In this document: positions 53,678 through 64,000 of the stretch, in pieces | Numbering within the stretch: the first letter of the stretch is position 1 | How the letters are laid out: each line of letters starts with the position of its first letter | Assembly (NCBI GenBank): GCA_036365515.1 | Contig: CM070873.1 | Location: 226,563,876 to 226,627,875 of the forward strand | Source: Torymus aiolomorphi | Lineage: Eukaryota > Arthropoda > Insecta > Hymenoptera > Torymidae | Length of the DNA stretch: 64,000 nucleotides | Direction: 5' to 3' | Program-made: the position numbers and the translations under genes | Notes under the pieces: generated by a model | What the model was told of the DNA's origin: nothing | Database searches by the model: none | Seen by the model: the letters and a program-made list of their open reading frames with translations, nothing else

Positions 53678-56600
53678 TGTTTTATCGCGGAGATGTAGCG
53701 GGAGTCGCGTGAGTAATGCAGAATTATAATGAAAATATTTCATGCTTAGCTAGAGAAGTTTATGCGGAGAGGCATGATAAGCTCGAATTTTCGCAGAATG
53801 TTAATCCTTTGTGCAACATTAATTCAAGTCTATTGTGAATTTTATTTGAATGGCGGAGAATTTGCTTTATTCGCGCTGTACAGACGCTGGCTTTACGACT
53901 CAGCTATTTCAATTTCTTTAAAAGAAGTTCGCTGTACGATTATAGCAGAATAGTTTCACTGTTGCATTATATATTTGTCATTTAGATTTTAACAGGTATT
54001 TACCGTCTACTTTTTAATAGTTCAACAAAGACGAACAAAGCGAAACCTTGAAAGTATCTCTCATTTCCATCTTTTCCAAATTAAAAAGGACAAAACTGAC
54101 CGTTGCTCCCGCGATTTTCATCTCGCTCCTCCGCGAAACGACCTTTCTCCCGTCCGCTAGCGCGCGAGTCCGCTGCTTTATATTCCTCCGTCTCCCCGCT
54201 GTCCTCTTTTTAATCTTCTTTTCGGAGTACACCTCTCTCTCGTTCGCTCCCTCTTGCCACCCATTTACGTATTTTCTTTGTTTTCCGCACCCGCGCATAC
54301 CTACAAGGCGCGCGTCGAGTGTGCCGCGAATTTTTCATCGGCCGCGTTATAGCGCTCGATAATGGCCGATTCCTCGTGTGTATCGAGATGAAATTGAATT
54401 TTAGCCGACCCGCGCGTTCGCCGTTTATTTACCCATCCGCGCTTTCCGATTGGATGGGCACTCGCCCTCTCTCTCCCTTTCTGTCTTTTTCGTCGTGGCA
54501 CAACTTCATCGCAGAAATAAAATTCTTCCGTGGCGATGCGCTCGCCTGCACCGCTCACTCGATCGCTGGATTATCTTCTATCTGCTCTCTCTATCCCTCT
54601 TTTCCTCTCTTCTGTTCACATTGACGTTTTGTTGTAGGCACGGAGCGCGATCTTTTTTGGGATATCCGTGGAATATGGCGCAGGCTTCTTAGTGCGAGGA
54701 TGAAGATTTATGTAAAATTACGCCCTTTTGTCCAATGATTAAGCTTTGATAAAGAAAAATCGTTTGATAAAGAAAAAGGTCCGCGGCATGGTATAGATCT
54801 TTACTACTGATACAACACTCATTTTCTTTTATAATTCATTTTGAGTCAAGTATCCTTTATAAAGGTCGCTTTTTATTTTAAAATGTATATTTTTTTAAGT
54901 GTTTTTAATTGACGTATATAATTACTACAGCTTCTTTTGTTGAATAATTTTTATTTATTTCTGTTTGATCCACTATATCGCGACTTTTTTTAACCGGATA
55001 TTTTCATTTTAAAAATCGTTTACTCTCGTATATTTAGCAAAAAAAAATACGCACATTACTCATCGAAGCGTAAAGTTACATACACTTTTTTGGGTTTGAA
55101 AAAAAAGTTTGTAGCTGCGTAAAATCACGTTGTTACGAGTGAAAAAACGTGCTTTTTTCCAAAGTATCGAAATTCGCTCACGTGCATCTCCGCGAATTTT
55201 TCTTTCTCCCGCGCGCGTGCGCATCACTCTCCCGCTCTTTCTCTATTTCCCATATTCTCGCGCTGGGTGCGGTCACTCGGCCGCACGAGCCAATTCATAG
55301 TTGTACGATTTGCAAACAAAAAATATACAAAAGAAGCCGCGGCGATTTTAAAAAATGAATTTAGTTTCGCCCGATCATTTTGCCAGTGGTTCGGCACGTT
55401 CTCGATGAAATGGGCTTTTTTTGTGCACGCGGGCGCACACAAGCGGAAAATGCTCGTCTCTCTTTATGTGGGATCGAGTCGGTGCTTAATTGAACAGTGA
55501 AAACTATTCGTTCGAAAAATGGATAAAAGTGTTAATACTGCTCCGATTCGCTTTATTTTCCGGTACTCGTCATTCCGCGTGACACGTTTTTAAAAGTATA
55601 AAATCGTAATTTGAAATTCTGCCGGAAATTTCGGCGTGAAATCAACGTAAACGAATTTTTAAAAAATGTTCGTTATTTCAAATGAAGTTATATTAAGGAT
55701 ACTTCATCAATTCAAGCTACTCTTTTTGCAGAGGTCAATCAAAGAAATTAAGTCAGCACAACAGCATAATCAATTTCATTTTATAAATAGTTTAAATTAA
55801 TGGCATCTCTCAGATTTACAAAAATATTTCTGGGCATTAAAAAAGAGAATGATTTTAGGCGAAGAAAGTGTCAATGTGACGTAAATTTTTATGGTTGGGC
55901 AATTAGCCGCGGACCGCTCGTAATCCGTCGCTCAACACTGCCCGAAAACATCGTGCATACGTATATAAACACACACACGCAGCCACGGAGCGCGTGAAAT
56001 CTTTCTGCTCTCGTTTTTCTTCTCGATCACTCGGAAGGTCACTCGGCGGACTTGGACGTTCTTACTGCAAGTCTCTTCCTTACATTTACAACTTCTTCTC
56101 AGCTTCTTGTTTTTCATTTGCTTTTCTCTTTCACTTCGTCGATCTCGCCCTTCGTTCTCCCGCGTTTTACGCTGATGACGAAGAATAAAAGACTTAGGAG
56201 CCGTGGAATATAATTCGCATTTTATGAGAGTATTTTCGCAGGATCGATAAAAAGTGGCTCGTCTCGTAATCAAGTAAGTGAGCCGTAAAATTTGGTCGAT
56301 CTGCGGAGTCGTGGCGAGCGCACAGCTCAGCGCTAAAGATTCGATAATTCCGGGCTTTTGAAATCAAATTAATGGGTTTTTGAACCTGTCGTGTAGTCTA
56401 TTAAATTAGAAATACCTTTAAATAAATCGGCAGAGTAGGTGAAAAAATCGACTTATTTTGTCGAATGGCTAACCGCTGGCTTCCTGTTATTGATTAATGT
56501 TTTCTGATATTAATTTTAACTGCCCCAGTAATCACAAAAATAAATGTCATAAACGAAAAAATAAAAATTCATTTACTTTAGTGAAAACTCAACGTTTGTA

Positions 56601-56951
56601 CCCATTCATTTCCTATAATTACAAGGAAATCATCTTTATACAAAGTTTAGAATAGTTATAACATTATGTCCCGGACAGAAACTACACCGAGCTCACAACA
56701 TGTCAGCGACAAACTCCCGCGGTTCTAACATTATACAGTAGCAGAGTAGCGCAATACTTCCGCAGCAGCCGCGCGATAGCGAAGGCGTGCCTAGTCGTAC
56801 AAGTTAAAAGTGCCGCAGTGCACATATCCTCGTAGGCAGCGGCGGCAACGGCGGCCAAAAAGACAAGCGACGGAAGGCAAACGCCAGCTCCCGCGACGGA
56901 ACAAAGAAGATCCGGAAAGGCTCACTCCCTTTGTCGCTCCTTCCACCTCCA

Positions 56952-56972
56952 TCTCTCTCTCTCTCTCTCTCT
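56952..56972 (+). repeat. (CT)n microsatellite
   Basis: About ten CT dinucleotides in a GC-rich block. Confidence 0.9.
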
Positions 56973-59900
56973 TTCTCTTTCGCTCCTCTCCTTTTCCTTC
57001 GGCACCGCGGCGAGCTTGCAAATAGCTGGCGCGCGGGCCCTGTAGTAGCAGCGTTCAGTAGTAGTAGTATCCTTCGTTCACGGCGCGCTGCAGTGAATCC
57101 GCTTTATTGGCTCCTGGCACTGGTTTCGCCGGCGGCGATGGCCGCGAGAGCAGCGCATAATGCAGCGGCGGGCTGCTGCAGCAGCGTGCACACGTGCTAA
57201 GTCGGGCTTACAATCGCGCGTAAACACACTCGTAAACACGGCCAAGCGAGCCTTATATACCTGCGGTCCCGCAGGGCGCGGTACGTGTATGTACGGGTAT
57301 CCTACGACGTTTTATCGTTTTTCTTGCGGTTTTATTCTTCTTCGTATGCGGGGCCTGCAGGAGACCGCGTGTAATAATGCGCGCGGGTTACGTGGAAGAG
57401 CCAGATGTCATTTTGCCAATCGCTCGGGGGCTTTTAAATGTGCCGTGAAGCTCCCACAGTTTGGAGAGTTAAGGTGGGATATATGATACTTTAGAGGTTT
57501 CTCAATGCACGATGTGATATTTTTCTTTTAATTTTCAGGCGCAGTTTCATCAATTTTTCTAAAAATTGATTTCATTTAAATTGCCATTTTATATATTATT
57601 CATAATTTTATTTGCATGTTTATAAAACACGCCTGCCATAAGTGTTAGTAATAAATAAAAAAAATTAGAAAACACATATATAGATAACTCTAATAAACAC
57701 ATGTAAATATAAGCTCAATGTCTATTTAATACTGCTCGAGTACAAGCCTGAGGCTAATTAATGTCGACATTGTAAAGTGCGATGAAAATAATAATAATTC
57801 TGGTTTGTCGGATTTTCAAGACACTGTTTTTCGTTAACTATATTTTGTTAATGATTTTTGGCATGGATTAGTGGTGTTGGCTCTGCGCGCAGCTAGATTT
57901 CCTTTGTGGTTTTTAGTTAACCGAGCGCGTGAGGGTGATGGCATAATAAATTCTTCCGGCTTAAATAAATCTTCATAACTACCTTTATTTATAAAATAAT
58001 TTATTTAAATAATATACTTTTAAAAATTACAACATTCAAATTTAAAACAAACAAGATATTACACAATTGATTTATTATATTTATTGATATACTAACTATA
58101 GTCACGTGCAGTAAACGATACAAAAAATTACTTTTGAATTTGTTCATGACCAGCCACCAGGCAACCCTACAACAATTTATTTCAATCACGTCGTTTATAT
58201 AATATATTATTTCAAAACAACGCGAGCATGTGGCATCGATCATACAGCAAAATGACAAAAACGCATGGACGGGCCACGAGCGCTCACCCCTAAATATTCC
58301 TTCGGCCGTTTGCCACCGCACTGCTCGGTCGTACTGAAAATAAACCTACTAGATTTTCAGTTTGGCACAGCTCGCAATTTACGCCGCTGCTGCCGCGAGC
58401 ATAAGGCGCGCTCGCGCTCGCGCATACGGTTCATGTATACGGCGCATCCTAAACCGCGAGCGATATCGCGCGCAAAATTTTACGTTTCACACCGTACGTC
58501 TATGTGTATAAATCCAGCGCTGCTGCCTCCGCCAGCAACGGCCAAACTTTTTATTGTATATGCACGCGATCTATATATGCGCTATACTGCTATACATTTA
58601 TATATACCTATATAGCCCGGCTGTTGGCTCTTCCTCCTTGGGTGCCATTGTTTCGACGGAGCGGCAGCTCCGAAATTATATATACGGGCGACAAAGAGCC
58701 TCGCGCGAACTCGCACATATGTAATAACGCCTCTCTCTCCCTCACTGCGCGCCCCAGCCGTTCTCGGCCCGCGTACTACCTCAGCGCGCGAGCTTTCAAG
58801 TTGATGCCGGGCGTGCTCGCGCGCTTTGTACGGCACTTTGGCCATTGTACACCGCATTATTGCAACTAAATTATCGGTTATGCACGCGGGGCGCGCGTCT
58901 CTCCATATAGCCCCCTCTTTCTACTATTCAATTATGATTGGACGGAGGAGAGGGAAAGAGAATAGCGCAAATATTCGACGATCCGTGCAATGGCTTTATG
59001 CAAGTGGGTGGAAGGAGCGCGCGAAAGACTGCGCACCGGTCTGTGCACTTGGTTGTATCAAAGAGACATTGGGAAAAGACTCTGTGTAGTGTGCAAATCG
59101 TATGAATGGTGCTTATATTAAGAATAATCGCATATGTAATCAAATAATATACGCTCTTTAATCATCGTTATTTTATTATAATTACAGTAGCAAGTTTTAA
59201 TTCATTTGAGTTTTAGCAAATTAATTATATAAAGTTCATCAATTGAGACGAGTGATGTGTATTCTATATTAAACCAGAAGCAATGCTAAATTAAATACTT
59301 AAAAAGATTCTATATTTTGCTAAATTAAAGCTCGACCGAAATAAACCTTATCCGCGCAATGGCCGAGAATTTTTGAGAAAGAAAACAAACTAATCTTAAC
59401 GACACATCATAAACGCTGGCGTGTATATGAACCATAAACTGAAGATATATCCGCAAACATATAAAATATAAAATATTCAAAGCACTTGGCCATAACACCC
59501 GGCCGAATCCACTCTTCGCTGCAGACAATGCAGCCAGCATCCTGCGCACGAGTACTGCCACTACCACCACCACCCCGTGATCTGTACACAGCAAATACCT
59601 ACCCTCTCTTCCCTCCTTCCACCCTCGCACACTCACACCCGCACTCTCGGACCGCACATTTGTATTTTTGTTTGCCGTGTGCCCGCGCGCGCGAGCCGTA
59701 AAATCGCTTTTGCGTCCGGGCAAAAAGGCGAAAAAACGCGCGTGCGAGTTCGCGCCTCCATGCACGCGTGCATTTGAAGCGCGCGCGCATGCGGCAGGTG
59801 GAGGAGGAGGAACCGTGCACGTGACGCGGACATTCGGCCGTGCTTATGAGTTGATAAATGGAAACGGCCGAGCGCGCGTGTTTTGCATTCGGGATAGTTC

Positions 59901-61504
59901 GTTGGGCGCGCGAGGCTGGACTAGAGCTTGCGGCAAAGAGGGAAGAGGGGAGGGAGGATGATGGCTCCCATGAATTTATAAATGCTATAACGAGAAGAGC
60001 ATTGGGAGAATTAAGTCGTAAATGAGTGCTGCGGTTATTAAATTGGACGCGCGGACTTTTAGAGCTCGCGCGCACGGTGAACTATGCGTGCTAAATCTAA
60101 TGAACCGCTTTAAATTGTCAGCATGTTTATTTCAGCTTTTTTACGATCATTATACGCTTGTTGGCAATTTACATGATGAATTTTCAGCAATTATTGTTAT
60201 TAAAATTATATTACAAACGACTTTTCATTATAATACGGGGAGATGCCCGCGGGCCTCTGCTCAATTTCCTCGACGTGTGTATACGCGATCTACAAAAACA
60301 CCGCTGCCATCATACAACACTGTACCTTGCAACATCGAAATTACACTTACACGCACAGAAAAAACAAAGAACACTTTGATGCCAACATCCTAATTACCTC
60401 TCGCATAAATTAATCAAAATGTAAATCACCGACGATACCATCTACCTCCGTGCAGCGCAGCAAAGAAGCAACACTGTATACTTCGGCTCCCCCATCGTAA
60501 ATTTGTCGACACCGCCGCTGCTGCTCGCTCATTAATTATTACGAAATCGCCACCGCGCACAAAATCATATAACATGTACTTTCCGGCCCGACGAGAAAAA
60601 AAAAGACGCGCGTCCTCTCCTCTTGGCCCATGTATAACACATAGGTGAACGCAGATTCGAGAGGTATACGCCGAAACCACTCCGGCGAATCAATCACGTT
60701 TCCGCGGTGAGCGCGGATCGACGCGACCCTCCCCGCGCCAAATCCACCCACCTACACACGCGCGTATATATACGATCGATCGGGGCGACGCGCGTCGACG
60801 GGCCGATTTGCCCCACGGCTTGTTAATCATTGTACCTAATTAGTCGGGAGGGAGAGGGAGAGAGAGGGCGCTTGCGCACGGGAGGGTCGATTTGTGTTTT
60901 CGGCTCCGGCGGAGCCTGTCAGGATCGGGCGCGAGATCCGCGTATGTGTATATATATGTACGCGCACTGCTCGTTTGCGAAGGTATACGCCGGTAATTTG
61001 GGAGGGGGCCCCGCGATCTCTGTCGCGCGCGAGCACAGGATTGCGATCGGAGAAAGTGATTGATCGAGGACACGCGAGGCCTGCACTAGTGTCTGCCGGC
61101 TTTTTAGGCTTTCGCTTCGACCGCGCGAGCACTGTGATTTTGAATAAATTAAATCGTGGCGAATCGCTAATGCTGGACCCTCATGGGAAAATAAACGCGG
61201 TGGCGCGCTCGATTTCGATGGAGTCTTTGCGCAATGGTCGTTTGATATCTGCAGCGATGATCTATTCTGTGATGAATTTGTCTGGACGGTTTGGGAATCG
61301 CTATTGTGACTGATTTCTTTGTCTACGTGTGGCAGACAAATGTGGAAGCTATTATGTTGGTAGAGAGGGAATAAATTTAATGTATAGGGTGATAAATAAA
61401 CGTGTAATTACATTTTACAAAGATTTTCAAACATTCCCGGAGTTGTATTATATTTACGTAAATGTGCATTACTTTAACGTGTTCATAAAATTTAATAACG
61501 TTAT

Positions 61505-61590
61505 GTTAACAATTTGTTTCTTCTTGTTTGTTCCAGGTGAGTAAACCTTGATTGCGGATAACTGTATGTCGATACTAACGTTATGTAAGT
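61505..61590 (+). promoter_or_regulatory. Recursive splice site RP3 with 48-nt RS-exon
   Basis: A branchpoint-like GTTAAC lies at 61505-61510, with the candidate A at 61509, 27 nt before the AG. A long T/C tract leads to TTCCAG ending at 61536, immediately followed by GTGAGT (61537-61542). GTAAGT at 61585-61590 closes a 48-nt RS-exon (61537-61584), the same length as at RP1. It shares TTTGTTCCAGGTGAGTA exactly with RP1. Read from its first base, the RS-exon meets a TGA at its fifth codon. Function is inferred from architecture shared by three sites. Confidence 0.82.
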
Positions 61591-62491
61591 AAAAATAATA
61601 GTATATATCGATGTTGCCGTGAAGCTTGAAATAAGGTCTGTAAAAAGTAAAAAAATATCTTATACTTATTTCGTTAGTCGATCAGTTGCCCGTTTCCATT
61701 ACTTTATTATATGCCCATTACGAAAAGTAAAACAAAGAACTGTACCGATATATAGAAATAGTCTGATGTAACTTATACGTAATCGTCCATCAGTTTTTGT
61801 AAAGAAATCGAGTGAGAGAAGCGGGAAGAATGCCATGAAAATAGGTATGATAAAGCAGAAAAAGTACACGTAGAGGAGAGAATAAGAAATGAGAGGCAAG
61901 CAACTGTAAAATTCAGAGAGCTCGGAATGGAATGTGCGCTGATGGAAAAATTGTGTACACTCTGGAATGACAACGTCATTTTCACTCCGGTTTCAAATGC
62001 ATGGTTCTGTACACGATGTTTATTATGTGCACAGTTATGACATGCGTTTCTCAAAAGCTTTTATCAAATCAAGGATCATATAAATAGATTTCAACGAAAG
62101 CGTTGTATTTATATTGAAATATCGAAGTGCACAGAGAGTTAAAAAAATGTTATTGAAAAAAGTCTATATAGCAGGCATTATGATATTTATCAGAACCGTG
62201 ATTTCATGTTTAAATAACAAACTTCTACACTTGTCACTCGAGCTCGTTTTTCACAATGTCAAATATTATCGCACAGCGACATAAACACTTTTTTTTTTCT
62301 TTTAATTGTTATGCCCGAAAAAAACGTGTTAATCTGCCTCTACATAAAATTCAATGGCCATTTTTCAAGCACTATCTCGCGCGCAGTGCGAAAATCACGC
62401 GCCAGTATACGCGGTCTCGGCATTTCGAAAAAAAATAATAGACACAGTCGACGCGTCGAATCCGAGCAAGACAGATGGGGCGAACAGCGCG

Positions 62492-62526
<35 letters not shown>

Positions 62527-64000
62527 ACAGCGCGCAAACGAGCCGTTGCCGAAACGACAGATAATCGATAGTCGGCGGTCCGGCGATGATTTCGATTAGC
62601 GAATTAGCTCGTGAACCGGGAGACAGAGCGGGAGAGCAGGGGAGAGAGAGAGAGACAACGGGGCGGCAGCAGCGACAATAGTCAGCGCGGGCGCGCACAC
62701 ACATGCACACTCGAGCCGCGTGCGGTCGAGGCCCGCTTTCTCGTGACAAGAGATTTTGATTGATTATTGACACGAGGACGAGGACACGGCGATCGTGAGT
62801 CCCGTTGCATATATACATACATACATTTCTGCCGGTACTTCTGCTCCTGCTGTATAGCTGCAGTAGGAGGAAGAGAGAGAGAGAAAGAGCGGGAAACGGG
62901 TCGAAAAATGTGACAGTTTTCGTTCTCTTTTTGGGAGGGAGAAAGGAACGGAGATAGAATTTTGCGAGAGGTATTTCGGGCCGATAACTCGATAACAGAA
63001 TGAAATGAAAACGTGTATGTTTGGAAGAGAAAGGGGGAGACGAAAAAATGCCCGAAAAATGCTGTTTTATTTATGGTTTTGCATTGTTGATTGTAAATTC
63101 AAGCGGGTGTTAATCTATAGACGACGTAGACCATTCGAGCTGTTGCTTGCACGACCATTCAACTGGAATATGTGACTTTTGAATTTTAGAAAAAGTATAA
63201 TAGTATTCGAAAATCTGCTGTATTTTTAAAATGTTATAAAATTGATTTTATAGTCGCAATAGAGAAACTTCTTTAAACTGTATAACGGTTTTGCAAGGAT
63301 AATATATCTCCATTACGAAAAGAAATCCGAAATGCAAATGAAAAAGGCAAACCACAGCGTGCATTACGTACGACTTAATTAAAACAGACGTCCGCGTAAA
63401 AAAGAGGTGTCTATGCGTGCTCGCGCGTTAGCACGCCATGCATGTCACGATCGCCGCTCCTGATTACCCCTATATTTCGTCATTAACGCTCCGAGGGCTG
63501 AATTTGGCCGGCGCATGCACAACCTCCATTCGGCACTCTACCAACGTGCAAAACCGACTCTCGCAACGAAAAAAAAAGTAATAATAATAATCAGACTATA
63601 CCACGCAACGCGCGTTCGATCCCTGGACTAAGCCACGGGGCAATTATATCCATCATCCGATAACCGGCCCCCGCACGTTAACATTTATTTATTCGATTAA
63701 ACGAAATTCCCGCTCCCTCCCATGGTCTGTTTGCCGGCGGCAAATCAAACCGATCACCGTCGCCCCCCGCGGGTCGCTACGATTGCAATTCGATCCATCT
63801 TTCAAACCGTGGCGCGCGCGGAGCAAACACCTCTGCGCGCGAGAGGGATCAATCGAATATCTCTATCCCCCCGCGGCCGCGCGCTCGTTTTGATCGCGGC
63901 GCCGGCCGGTCTCTCTCCGAAATTGATAATTCGCGTCTGTTTTGATAGAGCGCGGCTATAGTCTGCGCATCTCGCGCAGCGGCCGCGATAAATCGAAACG
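61591..64000. other. Intronic sequence after RP3, no gene seen
   Basis: AT-rich to about 62260, CpG- and GA-rich at 62370-62960, AT-rich at 63060-63400, then CpG-rich to the edge. ORFs here are short and low in complexity, and no exon was supported. The intron is inferred to continue past the right edge. Confidence 0.5.
62495..62525 (+). repeat. (GA)n microsatellite
   Basis: About 15 perfect GA dinucleotides. The open frames through it (Arg-Glu repeats, or Ser-Leu on the other strand) are artefacts. Confidence 0.95.

Larger units (their letters stand above)
49095..61504. other. Intronic sequence upstream of RP3, no gene seen
   Basis: CpG-rich blocks at about 49200-50440, 51690-52550, 52980-53720, 54040-54700, 55140-55500, 55900-56380, 56690-57480, 58260-59080, 59480-60070 and 60420-61280 alternate with AT-rich troughs, the largest at 50460-51680 and 57490-58260. 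Small repeats: (TTTTAA)n at 50683-50711, GA at 53659-53677, CT at 56952-56972. TTTTCTTTTAATTTTCAG ending 57538 is a good 3' splice-like string but is followed by GCGCAG, not a donor. No coding exon was supported. Confidence 0.5.

Noticed and set aside
53980..54003. GATTTTAACAG|GTATTT
   Set aside because: Poor pyrimidine tract and non-consensus donor; no RS-exon donor seen.
57520..57545. Strong 3' splice-like TTTTCTTTTAATTTTCAG
   Set aside because: Followed by GCGCAG rather than a donor, and no consensus donor or coding segment was found shortly after it. Similar lone acceptors occur at 27825, 29359, 30298 and 55731.
63607..63618. GTTCGATCCCTGG, resembling a tRNA box B
   Set aside because: No box A or anticodon arm at the right distance upstream.

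Overview
This window looks like a piece of an arthropod nuclear genome, most likely insect. A hymenopteran such as a parasitoid wasp is my best guess. That guess rests only on texture: very CpG-rich, GCGC-rich blocks alternate every 1-3 kb with AT-rich troughs, GA/CT and CA/GT microsatellites are numerous, and short TIR elements occur. No species is identified.

I find no protein-coding exon, no complete gene and no intact functional RNA gene. All open frames of 60-200 codons read as simple-sequence or CpG-block translations (runs of RERERE, SLSLSL, ARAR, CVCV), and none shows a recognisable domain. The most economical reading is that the whole 64 kb lies inside one very long intron of an unidentified plus-strand gene whose exons are outside the window.

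The main signal is three plus-strand recursive-splicing (ratchet) sites at 17446/17447, 42174/42175 and 61536/61537. Each has a branchpoint-like A 27-28 nt upstream, a polypyrimidine tract, and a 3' splice site fused directly to a 5' splice site (CAG|GTGAGT). Each is followed 35-48 nt later by a second 5' splice site, GTAAGT, the arrangement described for recursive-splicing exons (RS-exons). No matching site was found on the minus strand. The sites divide the visible intron into steps of about 24.7 and 19.4 kb, with at least 17.4 kb before the first.

Layout: 1-17.4 kb is unannotated intron with one 137-bp MITE (161-297) and a perfect 12-bp hairpin (14911-14937). RP1 is at 17.4 kb. The stretch 17.5-42.1 kb holds a nested composite TIR element with a tRNA-Ala-like passenger (24195-25553), a second copy of the 137-bp MITE in inverse orientation (29189-29325), a 134-bp GT repeat with a degenerate tandem array (31115-32300), and a foldback element (34130-34324). 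RP2 is at 42.2 kb. The stretch 42.2-61.5 kb holds a TA-flanked TIR element (44574-45154) and a composite element enclosing a TTAA-flanked near-palindrome (47873-49094). RP3 is at 61.5 kb, and the rest is simple intronic sequence. If the model is right, the three sites work together to remove one giant intron in successive steps, with the transposons as passengers.
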